Shown one piece after another: positions 26,512 through 36,207 of a DNA stretch of 64,000 nt (position 1 is its first letter; each line of letters opens with the position of its first letter). The notes under the pieces are model-generated. The model did no database searches. It was not told the origin of the DNA and worked only from the letters and a program-made list of their open reading frames with translations. The stretch is from contig CAZBRS010000012.1 in NCBI GenBank assembly GCA_964494475.1, forward strand, positions 1-64,000, in the 5' to 3' direction. A program made the position numbers and the translations under genes. The DNA comes from CAZBRS01 sp964494475. Lineage in GTDB: Bacteria > Myxococcota_A > UBA9042 > CAZBRS01.

Positions 26512-28743
26512 TCAGGGGGGCGGACAGCCGTTCGGGAGGTCGGACGGGAGGGCGGGATCGTCGGGGAATCTCCAGAATCCGTTGCAGATGACCCGCCAGG
26601 GGCAGGGATCGCACGAGACGGGCTCGTGGCGACGCCGTTCGGCCAGGTAGCGGCCGAGGTTGACGCGCCGGCCGTCGACGAAGAGCATCTCGCGCACCAT
26701 CTTGAAGTGGTCGTCGAGCACGTGCGCCTCGAGGCCCGGAAGCTGGCAATAGGGCAGCCCGATGACGGTGATCGCGAGGCGCTCGCCGAGTTGGTGGACC
26801 ACGGCCTCGAACGCGGCCCGGGCCTCCTCGGCGTCGATGGCCTGCTCGCCGCGCGCGTTGCCGAACGGGGTCAGGGCCTGCAACGTCCAGCGGTGCACGC
26901 CGAGGCGCGCCAGGCGGGCTCCGAGCGCCGGAAGATCGGCGACGTTGCCGCGCACCACGGTCGTGTTCACGCCCACGTCGGCGAACAGGCCGAGGGCCGT
27001 GGCCAGGCCCGTGAACGTCTGGCGGAAGCTGCCGGGGGCCCGCGTGAGCGCCTCGTGGACCTCGGGGGTCGAGCCGTGCAGCGAGACGAGCACCTGCACG
27101 CCGGTGGCGGCCAGGCGAGCGGCGAAGGATCGATAGGCCAGGCGGCGGCCGTTGGTGGTGACCGTGATCCGCTCGAAGCCGACCCCGCGGGCCGCGCCGA
27201 TGAGGTCGAAGAGCCGCGGGTAGAGCGTGGGCTCGCCGCCGTCGAGATCGAGCAGCCGGATCCCGCGCGCCCAGGCCGCGCGGATCTCGGAGAACTGCAG
27301 GTCGAAGTCGCCGTCGCGGCGCGGACGATCGCCCACCGAGCAGAAGACGCACGAGTTGTTGCACGCGTAGCTGAGGTTGATGATGAGCTTGGCCTCGTCG
27401 TGCTCGATCTGCTTGCGTCCGATGGCGACCAGGCGAGCGCGCAGGTCCGGCTCGGCCGGTGGTTCGTGGAACGCGGCGTAGGCGTCGTCGGGCAGCCCGT
27501 CGGCCCCCGGAGGGACCTGCAGCCGGGCCGGATCGACGTAGGCCTGCACCAGGGGGCGCGCGGCGTGGCGCTCGAACCAGTCGGCCGCGACCAGCACGGT
27601 GCGATTGGCGGCGACGGCGTCTTCGCCGGGCGTGCCCAGGATCCAGTGGACCGACACCGGCAGCCCGTGGGCGTGCGCTGCCGCCACCATGGCCTCGGCG
27701 TGCCCGAGGTCGAGGGGCTTGCGGAGGCCTGCGGTGCGGACGTGCTCGTCGGCCGATTCGACCGAGACGGTGAGCTCGCGCGCCACCCGTGCCAGGCGGG
27801 GGATCGTGCCCTCGCGCAGCCGGTCGACGCGCAGCCCGTTGGGGAAGGCCAGCGAGAGGCCCAAGCCGGCCACGCGGTCGAGCAGGTCGTCGAAGCGATC
27901 GGCGTCGAGGTTGGCGATGGCGTCGACCACGTGCAGGCACTCGACGCCGGCGGCCTGCAGGCGGACGGCGTCGGCCTCGAAGGCGTCGAGCGAGCGGGCC
28001 TCCCAGCGACGCCCGTCTTCCCGCGTGCAGAAGCGGCACTGGAACGGGCAGCCGCGGCTGGCCTGCACCGGGAAGACCGCGGCGCGGTCGTGGACCTCGA
28101 GGATCAGGTCTTCCTCGGCCAGGTCGCGGAAGCGCGCCACGTAGGCGGGCACGTCGAGGTGGTCGAGGGGAAGGTCGTGCAGCGCGCTCCCTCCGTCGGG
28201 GCGCTCCCGGGCGTCGGCCAGGCGCAGGGTGCAGGCCGGGTTCACGGCGACGCCCCGGGTGCGGCGCCCTTCGAGGAGCTCGGCCACGGCGTACGACGAT
28301 TCGCGGGGCGCCACGGCCGTGACGCCGGGATGCCGCCTCAGCACACGAGTGGCGTCGTCCTGCACGTAGTGGGTCTCGCCCAGGTGCCCGTCGAAGAGCA
28401 CCACGCGTGCGTTGCGACGCGCCAGCCCGGCCAGCAGCGGGTCGAGGACGTGCGTGACGTTGCGGGTCAGGCGGTGGTACGGCGTGCGCTGGACGGCGAT
28501 CCACTCGGCGTCGACCCCGGACGCGGCCTCGAGCAGCTCGTCGACCGACGCGCCCAGGCGCAGCCAACTGCCCTCGCGCAGGAAGGGCGTGCCTGTCACG
28601 AGCGCGTCTCGGAGCGTGGCCTCGTGCCCCCGCGCGAGCAGTTCGGCCAGCAAATCGAAGGCGCCGAGGATCGTGAACGGCGGTACGTCGACGAAGTCGG
28701 GGGGCAGCCAGGTCGGGGGATGGAGGATCAGGACGCGGGCCAT
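26512..28743 (-). CDS. Double radical-SAM protein with B12-binding-like N-terminus
   Basis: A 743-residue protein with two complete radical-SAM cores. Residues 1-170 look like a Rossmann-type B12-binding domain (MARVLILHPPTWLPPDF) but lack the DxHxxG motif. Core 1 has C232-x3-C236-x2-C239 (GCPFQCRFCTRE). Core 2 has C461-x3-C465-x2-C468 (ACNNSCVFCSVG), DGGEPT at 501-506 and a TTNGRRL motif. The C-terminus has extra cysteines C711, C714 and C720 (CDPCPWRVICNGFW), suggesting an auxiliary Fe-S cluster of SPASM/Twitch type. Substrate unknown. The start at 28743 overlaps the upstream gene by 16 nt; an in-frame ATG at 28761 is the alternative. Last gene of a three-gene operon. Confidence 0.8.
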   Translation of the reverse strand: MARVLILHPPTWLPPDFVDVPPFTILGAFDLLAELLARGHEATLRDALVTGTPFLREGSWLRLGASVDELLEAASGVDAEWIAVQRTPYHRLTRNVTHVLDPLLAGLARRNARVVLFDGHLGETHYVQDDATRVLRRHPGVTAVAPRESSYAVAELLEGRRTRGVAVNPACTLRLADARERPDGGSALHDLPLDHLDVPAYVARFRDLAEEDLILEVHDRAAVFPVQASRGCPFQCRFCTREDGRRWEARSLDAFEADAVRLQAAGVECLHVVDAIANLDADRFDDLLDRVAGLGLSLAFPNGLRVDRLREGTIPRLARVARELTVSVESADEHVRTAGLRKPLDLGHAEAMVAAAHAHGLPVSVHWILGTPGEDAVAANRTVLVAADWFERHAARPLVQAYVDPARLQVPPGADGLPDDAYAAFHEPPAEPDLRARLVAIGRKQIEHDEAKLIINLSYACNNSCVFCSVGDRPRRDGDFDLQFSEIRAAWARGIRLLDLDGGEPTLYPRLFDLIGAARGVGFERITVTTNGRRLAYRSFAARLAATGVQVLVSLHGSTPEVHEALTRAPGSFRQTFTGLATALGLFADVGVNTTVVRGNVADLPALGARLARLGVHRWTLQALTPFGNARGEQAIDAEEARAAFEAVVHQLGERLAITVIGLPYCQLPGLEAHVLDDHFKMVREMLFVDGRRVNLGRYLAERRRHEPVSCDPCPWRVICNGFWRFPDDPALPSDLPNGCPPP

Positions 28744-30464
28744 TCTGCCACCAGCATCCATTGGTTGTCGCCGCCGGAGGCGAGGGGCACCCGGGTCACG
28801 ACGTGGAATCCGATCGTGGTCAGCACCTCCTCGGCCTCCGGGAGGTCGTGGTTGCGGTAGTGCTCGAACCTTCCGTCAGCGTCGCGTACTACGCTCGCTG
28901 GCAGATGGTAGCCGAAGCGCACGTTGTCGACCACGACCAGTCGGCCTCCCGGCTTCAGCAGGGCCTGCAGCTTCTTCGTGGCGGCGGGCAGGTCGACCAG
29001 GTGGTTCCACGAGCGGAGCAGCAGCACCGCGTCGAAGCGTCGCTCTCCGGGATCGAGGTGTTCGAGTGTCGTGCACGCCCACGCCAGGTCCGGGCGTCGC
29101 CGGGCCAGCCGCTCGAAGTCGGCCGCCTCGGGCTCGAGCCCCGCGTACCGGATGCGTCCGGCGTCGTGCAGGCGCGCAAAGAGCTCGCCGTGGTAGTCGG
29201 GGCCGAAGCCCACGTCGAGCACGTCGCCCGCGAGCCCCTCGAGGACGCGGGTCACCTCGGCCTCTTCGCGCACCAGCACCGGCTCGGGGGCCTCCTCGAA
29301 GGCGCCCGGGCACGGGCGGACGCAGCCGTCGCAGCTCGGGCTTCGGCGCAGCCGGCGAAGCTGAATCCGGAAGTCGTCGAGGTGGGCGCGATCCGAGACG
29401 TTCACGTAGAGCAGGCCGCGCTCGCGGGTCTCGGTGAGGCGAGGCCGGGAGAACCACCCGCCGTCGGCCTCGAGCAGCCAGGCGTTCCCCTGGCGGGCGA
29501 GCACCAGGTGACGATCGGGATCGAGGGGCCCCTCGAAGGCGTCGCGCGCGCAGCCTTGGGCGGGGGCCGGGGCGTGGGCCACGGCCTGGAGCTCGAAGCA
29601 GTTGGGGATGGCGCGCGCGCGCGGCAGGGCCATGGCCGGCTCGGAGCCGTGGGGCAGCCCGGGGCAGAGCTCGGCGAAGCTGCACCAGGCGCACGCGGGC
29701 ACGTGGGCCGCGACGCGGGTTGGCGGCGCGAAGCGAGGCTCGGGCCCGACGCCGTAGCGGGCGGGGGCGGGGTCGGACAGGAAGGGGGAGAGGTCGTCGT
29801 CGCCGGCCCAGCAGACGGGCAGGTCGGCGAGCGTGACCGCGAGCTCGGCGCCGTGGGCCTCGGCCAGGATCTTCTGCAGCGAGGAGCGCAGCGCTTGCGG
29901 GGCGGGGCGGTGCGCTGCGTAGGGCGTCAGGCGCAGGTCGAGTCGGGCCGCCCCCAGGCGACGAGCCAGCCCGGCCAGCGCGGGCAGGTCGTCGAGCGTG
30001 CGCGCGTCGAGCCACGAGCGTAGGGCGAGGGCGGGGCAGCCAGGCTGCTCGCGGAGGACGGCGAGCCCCTCCAGAACCTGCGCGTGGGCCCCCGGAACGC
30101 GGACCAGCGCGTCGTGGCGAGCCGCCTCGGCCGAGAACAGGGGCACGTGCAGGAGGCGTACGCCGGACCTCGCGACCCTGGCCGCCACCGCCGGGTAGAC
30201 GAGCAGACGTCCGGTGGTCGCGAGCTCGACCTGCAGGCCGGCATCGCGGGCCCGGCCCACGAATCGTTGCCAGCCCGGCTCGCGTAGCGGTTCACCGCCC
30301 TCCAGCACCAGCGTGGTGACGCCTTCGTCGACGGCGCGCGTGACCCAGGAGCTCGCGTCGCCGGGCGCGATCGGGGCCTGCGATGCGACCGCCGGCCAGG
30401 GCCAGGCGTCGAGCCCGTCGATGGAGGTGGCGCTGAACCGTAGAGCCGCGCGGAGGTCGGGCAT
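28728..30464 (-). CDS. Degenerate radical-SAM domain fused to a SAM methyltransferase
   Basis: A 578-residue protein. The N-terminal 170 residues follow a radical-SAM barrel (LVLEGGEPLREP, ATTGRLL), but there is no CxxxCxxC cluster: the loop reads APIAPGDASSW. A Cys group CAWCSFAELC follows, and another later (CDGCVRPC), so Fe-S or zinc binding is possible without the SAM-cleaving cluster. The C-terminal about 190 residues are a class I methyltransferase (motif I VLDVGFGPDYHGE, then YAGLEPEAADFE and LLKPGGRLVVVDN). It overlaps the double radical-SAM gene and probably works with it. No substrate can be named. Confidence 0.7.
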   Translation of the reverse strand: MPDLRAALRFSATSIDGLDAWPWPAVASQAPIAPGDASSWVTRAVDEGVTTLVLEGGEPLREPGWQRFVGRARDAGLQVELATTGRLLVYPAVAARVARSGVRLLHVPLFSAEAARHDALVRVPGAHAQVLEGLAVLREQPGCPALALRSWLDARTLDDLPALAGLARRLGAARLDLRLTPYAAHRPAPQALRSSLQKILAEAHGAELAVTLADLPVCWAGDDDLSPFLSDPAPARYGVGPEPRFAPPTRVAAHVPACAWCSFAELCPGLPHGSEPAMALPRARAIPNCFELQAVAHAPAPAQGCARDAFEGPLDPDRHLVLARQGNAWLLEADGGWFSRPRLTETRERGLLYVNVSDRAHLDDFRIQLRRLRRSPSCDGCVRPCPGAFEEAPEPVLVREEAEVTRVLEGLAGDVLDVGFGPDYHGELFARLHDAGRIRYAGLEPEAADFERLARRRPDLAWACTTLEHLDPGERRFDAVLLLRSWNHLVDLPAATKKLQALLKPGGRLVVVDNVRFGYHLPASVVRDADGRFEHYRNHDLPEAEEVLTTIGFHVVTRVPLASGGDNQWMLVAEWPAS

Positions 30465-30502
30465 GGGGGCTCCGAGGGGTCGACCGGCGCGGGCGGGAGG
30501 GC

Positions 30503-31075
30503 CTACTTCTTCTTCACGTCTTCGAAGTACTCGGGCTTGCCGTCGCCATCCTGGTCGCGGCCCAGTCGGTACACGTCGCCCTTCTTCGTGAAGTACTCCC
30601 AGAGATCCCACGTGCCGTTGCCGTCGGTGTCGATCTGGCGGCTGTAGAGGAGCCCGGCCTTGTAGCGCTTCAGCACGTCGAACTTGCCGTTGAAGTCGCG
30701 ATCGATCTCTTGCGTCTCGAGGTTGCCCTCGGCGTCGTACGACTCGACCATGTCGACGTTCTGGTCGAAGTCCCAGTTGAGCTCGACCTTCACCAGCTTG
30801 CCGGTCTCGGGGCTGTAGTGGTTGATCTTGTCGTTGCGTCCGTCGAAGTTCAGGTCGACCTCGAGGCGCAGCAGCTTTTTCTGGCTGTCGTCCTTGCCCG
30901 TCGCGTAGTAGCGCGCCAGATCGGACCTGCCGTCGCCGTTCATGTCGGCCTTCTCGACCAGGGCATCGGTCACGTCGACGCCGGTCGTGGCCTCGCTCTG
31001 GGACGCCGCGGCGCCGCACGCCTGCAGGGTGGGGAGCGCGAGCAGCAGAAGCGCGGGGAGACAGCTACGCCGCAT
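30503..31075 (-). CDS. Lipoprotein with six EF-hand/TSP3-like Asp-rich repeats
   Basis: A 190-residue protein. The signal MRRSCLPALLLLALPTLQAC ends in a lipobox-type LQAC. The mature part is built of repeats of about 25 residues around D-x-[DN]-x-[DN]-G or close variants (DMNGDGRSD, DLNFDGRND, DRDFNGKFD, DTDGNGTWD, DQDGDGKPE). These calcium-loop-like motifs are seen in dockerin, thrombospondin type 3 and FG-GAP-like surface proteins. Ca2+ binding is inferred. The start at 31075 is chosen for the signal peptide, not an upstream in-frame codon. It heads the minus-strand operon with the two radical-SAM-related genes (38-nt gap) and has a clear promoter. Confidence 0.75.
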   Translation of the reverse strand: MRRSCLPALLLLALPTLQACGAAASQSEATTGVDVTDALVEKADMNGDGRSDLARYYATGKDDSQKKLLRLEVDLNFDGRNDKINHYSPETGKLVKVELNWDFDQNVDMVESYDAEGNLETQEIDRDFNGKFDVLKRYKAGLLYSRQIDTDGNGTWDLWEYFTKKGDVYRLGRDQDGDGKPEYFEDVKKK

Positions 31076-31103
31076 CTCGATTCTCCGGCCGGGTTTCCTT
31101 GTG

Positions 31104-31132
31104 AATATAGCCCACGCGGCGCGCGCGATCAA
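31104..31132 (-). promoter_or_regulatory. Promoter of the lipoprotein/radical-SAM operon
   Basis: Minus strand: TTGATC (31127-31132), 17-nt spacer, TATATT (31104-31109). A strong match 29 nt before the ATG at 31075. Confidence 0.6.
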
Positions 31133-31169
31133 GATGACGCTGGCGCTCGGGTGCCGCGGGAGGCCTCCG

Positions 31170-31199
31170 TTGCCGGGGAGGGGCTGCCTGTGGTATAGC
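31170..31199 (+). promoter_or_regulatory. Promoter of the AsmA-like/GT51 gene, possibly giving a leaderless mRNA
   Basis: TTGCCG (31170-31175), 18-nt spacer, TATAGC (31194-31199). The predicted transcription start falls at about 31206, directly at the ATG at 31207, and there is no Shine-Dalgarno box between them. Confidence 0.45.
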
Positions 31200-31206
31200 T
31201 CTGACA

Positions 31207-33972
31207 ATGGGTCGCTCGCGCACCTGGATCATCGTGCTCATCGTCGTCGTCCTCCTCGCGAGCGGCGTCGGGGTCGCCTATCTCGTCCTGCCCGGCCTCT
31301 TGAAATCCAAGCTCGAAGGCGTCTTCGCGCGGCTGCACCAGCGCTTCGGGGTCGCGGTCGTGGTCGACCAGGTGTCCACCGACTTTTCGGGGCGCATCTC
31401 GCTGCCGACCCTGCGATTCGAGTGGCGAGGTCGGTCCATCGCCAGCGTCGACGGGGTCACCGTGGAGCTCGATCCCCTGTCGTTCCTCTACGGGGCGGGC
31501 GTCATCGAGTCGATCGTCGTCGACCGCGTCGCGCTCGCGCTCGACGACCCCGAGGGCGAGTTGGCGCAGCAGCTGTTCGGGCGGGCCCCGCCGACGGAGG
31601 GCGAGGCGCCTGCGCGCGAGGCCACGCCGCCCCGGTCCTCCGAGCCCGCGCCGGGCTTCCGGCTTCCCCTGATTCGGCTGGCCGAGGTGCGCGAGCTCTC
31701 GGGCGCGCTCACCTATCGGGAGAACACCCTCCGCTTCGAGGGCGGCCGCGTGCGCGCCGAGCTGGTTTCGTGGATCGTCGACGCCCCCGAGTACCTGCTG
31801 GAGGGTTCGCTGACCTTCGACGACGCCAACGAGGCGCGCGCGCAGGTGACCCTGGCGCGGGGCAAGGCTCGTGGCTCCATCTCGTTCTCGACGCCGCGTG
31901 CCTTCCACGTCATGGGTCGCGATCTCAGCTTCCGGGCCATCCACCTCGATCTGCCCGGCCGCCTGGGTGTCGAGGAGGTCGAGATCCCGGGGCTCCTGCA
32001 GATCGAGCGGGTGGCCATTCCCTTCCACGGGTTCTCGGGCGGGCTCGCCGGCATGGTACGTGCGGCGCTCGACGAGCCCGTCGTGGTCACCCGTCCGCGC
32101 CTCGTGGTCGACGCCGAGGCGTTCGGTCGACTGCTCGACGAAGGCAGCAGCGTGGCCCGGCGCATGCGCGGCGAAGGCTCGGCCGAGACCCCGCGCGAGG
32201 CCCTCGGCCCCACCGCTCCTCCCCCGCCCGCGCCCACGCTCCCCCCGCTCCCCGACGGCGTGAAGGTCCATCCCGACAGCCAGCGCTTCCAGTCCTTCCT
32301 GCGGGGCGCGCTGCAGGGCGCGAGCGTTCGGCTCGAGGCCGCCTTGAAGCGTGCCAACGCCGTTGGCCTCGAGCTGCCCATTCGCGACCTGACGATCAAG
32401 GACGGCGAGGTGCGCTTCGACGACGCCCTGCTGCGCGACAACCCGGCGTTGTCGAACCTCACGCGCCTCGACAGCCACGTGACGCGCGACGACGCCGGCG
32501 TGTTCGAGGCGGTGCTCGAGTACGAGACCGGCGGCTCGCGGTTGTACAAGGATCGACTGCGCTACCGCCGCGACCCGGCGGGCTCGCTGTCGGCCTCGAT
32601 CCGTCTGGCCCACGTGGCGGCCTATCCGTTCCAGGACCTGCTGCCGGCCGCCGTCATCGTCGACAAGGGAACGAGCATCCGCGGCCTCGACGTGGGCGTC
32701 GAGTACGACGCGGCGCGGCGCACCGCGACCGTGGCCGTGCGGGCCGAGGTCACCGGCTTCCACGTGTTCGACGAGCGGATCAGTTCGTTCGATCTGCGCG
32801 ACCTGACGTTCGGGTCCGATCTGTCCGTGCGCTTCGACTTCGAGGCCGCGCGCGTCGTCGTCGAGCGGGGCGATCTCGAGTTCTCGCGCATCCCGTTCCG
32901 CGTCACGGGGCAGGCGGTCGAGATCGCGACGTGTCCGAAGGTCGAGTTGCACGTCGCGCTCCCGCGGATCGAGTTGGCCCAACTGTTCCAGCGGCTCCCC
33001 CGGGGCCTCCTGCCCATGCTCGCCGACGCGCGCGTGTCCGGCGACCTCGAGGTGGGCCTCGACGCCGGCTTCGACGCCTGCGACCTCACGACCCTGACCT
33101 ACGACGTGAAGCCCGTCACGAACGCCATCGAGATCGAGTCGCTCGGCGAGCGCGTCGACTTCAAGGCCGTCCAGGGGCGTTTCCTGAAGGAGATCGTCGA
33201 GGGCAAGGACGAGAAGACGGGCAAGGACATCGTCACCACGCGGGAGTTCGGCCCCGGCACGCCCGGCTGGGCGCCCCTGTCCCTGATCCCCCCCGACTTC
33301 GTGAAGGTGGTCACCACGACCGAAGACGGTTCGTTCTTCGACCACGAGGGCTTCTCGAAGACCCAGATGCGCAAGGCGCTCATCCAGGACCTGCAGAAGC
33401 TGCGCTTCTATCGCGGGGCCAGCACCATCAGCCAGCAGGTCGTGAAGAACGTGTTCCTCACCCGCGAGAAGACCGTCTCGCGCAAGCTGCAGGAGCTCAT
33501 CATCACCTGGCAGATGGAGGAGAAGCTCGAGAAGGATCAGATCCTCGAGCTGTACGCCAACGTCATCGAGCTCGGACGCGACGTGTACGGCATCAAGGAA
33601 GCCGCGCAGCACTACTTCTGCAAGCGCCCGCGCGATCTCACGCTGCTCGAGTGCCTGTTCTTCTCGTCGATCCTGCCGAACCCCAAGAAGTACGACGACG
33701 ACTTCCACCACAAGAAGGGCAAGGTCTCCGAGGGCTGGCGGCGCCAGCTCGAGGCCCTGCTCGAGATCATGGTCAAGCGCGAGAAGATCACGCCCGAGCA
33801 GAAAGAGCTGCAGGCGCCCTACGAGATCAAGTTCCACGAGGGCGAGTGCGACCTGGTGCTCGAGATCGACCCGGTGCCGGGCATGGCGCCGGTCGAGGGG
33901 CACGCCCCGGGCACGATCCAGGGCGAGCCGGTGCGGCCGGACGAGCCGAGCGATCCCGAGATCGAGGACTGA
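31207..33972 (+). CDS. AsmA-like protein fused to a GT51 peptidoglycan transglycosylase domain
   Basis: A 921-residue protein. The N-terminal membrane anchor (WIIVLIVVVLLASGVGVAYL) is followed by about 650 residues of beta-rich AsmA/TamB-like sequence. The C-terminal 240 residues are a glycosyltransferase 51 domain: EDGSFFDHEG (catalytic Glu706), GASTISQQVVKN (737-748), the R-K-L-Q-E motif and LELYANVIELG. GT51 polymerises lipid II into glycan strands. No penicillin-binding transpeptidase follows, so it is a monofunctional polymerase with an unusually large periplasmic front end. An Ala/Pro-rich linker lies around residues 335-350. Transcribed alone; convergent with the hepT gene 12 nt away. 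Confidence 0.82.
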   Translation: MGRSRTWIIVLIVVVLLASGVGVAYLVLPGLLKSKLEGVFARLHQRFGVAVVVDQVSTDFSGRISLPTLRFEWRGRSIASVDGVTVELDPLSFLYGAGVIESIVVDRVALALDDPEGELAQQLFGRAPPTEGEAPAREATPPRSSEPAPGFRLPLIRLAEVRELSGALTYRENTLRFEGGRVRAELVSWIVDAPEYLLEGSLTFDDANEARAQVTLARGKARGSISFSTPRAFHVMGRDLSFRAIHLDLPGRLGVEEVEIPGLLQIERVAIPFHGFSGGLAGMVRAALDEPVVVTRPRLVVDAEAFGRLLDEGSSVARRMRGEGSAETPREALGPTAPPPPAPTLPPLPDGVKVHPDSQRFQSFLRGALQGASVRLEAALKRANAVGLELPIRDLTIKDGEVRFDDALLRDNPALSNLTRLDSHVTRDDAGVFEAVLEYETGGSRLYKDRLRYRRDPAGSLSASIRLAHVAAYPFQDLLPAAVIVDKGTSIRGLDVGVEYDAARRTATVAVRAEVTGFHVFDERISSFDLRDLTFGSDLSVRFDFEAARVVVERGDLEFSRIPFRVTGQAVEIATCPKVELHVALPRIELAQLFQRLPRGLLPMLADARVSGDLEVGLDAGFDACDLTTLTYDVKPVTNAIEIESLGERVDFKAVQGRFLKEIVEGKDEKTGKDIVTTREFGPGTPGWAPLSLIPPDFVKVVTTTEDGSFFDHEGFSKTQMRKALIQDLQKLRFYRGASTISQQVVKNVFLTREKTVSRKLQELIITWQMEEKLEKDQILELYANVIELGRDVYGIKEAAQHYFCKRPRDLTLLECLFFSSILPNPKKYDDDFHHKKGKVSEGWRRQLEALLEIMVKREKITPEQKELQAPYEIKFHEGECDLVLEIDPVPGMAPVEGHAPGTIQGEPVRPDEPSDPEIED

Positions 33973-33984
33973 CCTCGTTGGACG

Positions 33985-34479
33985 CTACTGCGTCCGGCGC
34001 TGCGGCCGTTCGGGGAGCGACGTCAGGAAGCGCTCGAAGTCGTCCCGTACCGCCGCCCACGTCGTCGACAGATCGCGGGCCAGCCTTTCGACGTCGATCC
34101 ACTCGAGGTCGAAGAAGTACAGGTGACGGAAGCGGTGGCGGAAGTCGAGGTAGCGTGCCAGCGCGCGGCGAGTGCTCTCGTCGATGACGGCGCCGCGCAG
34201 GCCCGGCACGGGCGCGGCGGCCTGGTCGAGAAGGTCGCGGTGCGAGGTCGGGCCCGTGGGGCGCGATTCGTCGACGTCTCGCGCGATGGACTCAAGGAAG
34301 CGCTCGGTGCCGTTGTAGAAGCTGTGCAGGCAGGTCGAGAGCATGGCCAGCGCGGGATCAGAGCGCCCGTCGGAGTCGACCTTGGCCACGTGCTCGGCCA
34401 CCAGGCCGACCGTCTTGTCGATGCGCTCCAGTTCGAGGCGCAGGCGGGCCACCAGCACCGGCATCTCGTCGCGTGTCAT
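33985..34479 (-). CDS. hepT: HepT-like toxin (HEPN ribonuclease)
   Basis: A 164-residue helical protein with the HEPN active-site motif R-x4-H-x-Y at R114, H119 and Y121 (RHRFRHLY). It overlaps the upstream minimal nucleotidyltransferase by 4 nt (ATGA), the standard HepT/MntA arrangement. In characterised pairs the MntA enzyme adds AMP to the HepT tyrosine and silences an RNase; that mechanism is inferred here from motif and gene order. Slightly longer than the usual 110-145 residues. Confidence 0.8.
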   Translation of the reverse strand: MTRDEMPVLVARLRLELERIDKTVGLVAEHVAKVDSDGRSDPALAMLSTCLHSFYNGTERFLESIARDVDESRPTGPTSHRDLLDQAAAPVPGLRGAVIDESTRRALARYLDFRHRFRHLYFFDLEWIDVERLARDLSTTWAAVRDDFERFLTSLPERPQRRTQ

Positions 34480-34841
34480 GGGAAGAGCCTCCTGCCGCGG
34501 TCCAGGGCGAACTCCAGGCGCTCCGAGGGAATACGCTCCAATTCGGCCAGGTCGACCGGGCGCCGGAGCAGGTGTTCGAGGGCGTCGACGACGTCGGAGC
34601 GTCGTTCGGGCAGCATTCCCCGCACCAGCAGGTCGACGTCGGAGTCGGGCGTTGGGTTCCCGCGCGCGAACGAGCCCACCAGCCAGGCCTCGGTGCAGCC
34701 GGCTTGCACGAGTTGCTCTACCGCGCGCGGGAGGCAAACCGCGACGTGTTCGAGTGCCTCGTTTCTCGCCTGTCGGACACGGGTAGAGCGGTGCCTCCAA
34801 GCGGGCGGCGGGTGGATATCTTGAGGATGCGCGCTGTTCAT
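34476..34841 (-). CDS. mntA: MntA-like minimal nucleotidyltransferase antitoxin
   Basis: A 121-residue protein with the nucleotidyltransferase signature G-S-x10-D-x-D: G56, S57, D68 and D70 (GSFARGNPTPDSDVD). It matches MntA antitoxins that AMPylate HepT. The ATG at 34841 is chosen over a more distant in-frame start. It sits just after rho on the same strand (41-nt gap, AT-richer than the surroundings) and is coupled to hepT. Confidence 0.8.
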   Translation of the reverse strand: MNSAHPQDIHPPPAWRHRSTRVRQARNEALEHVAVCLPRAVEQLVQAGCTEAWLVGSFARGNPTPDSDVDLLVRGMLPERRSDVVDALEHLLRRPVDLAELERIPSERLEFALDRGRRLFP

Positions 34842-34882
34842 GGCGTCATTGTAGCACGCCCGGAACGAAGAGGAAGGCGGGG

Positions 34883-36130
<1,248 letters not shown>

Positions 36131-36207
36131 GGACGGTTCCTTGTGTTGGAGGGGAACGACGCGTAGCCGAAATGGCTCGCGTCATTTTTGTGACAACGTC
36201 GCCCGTG

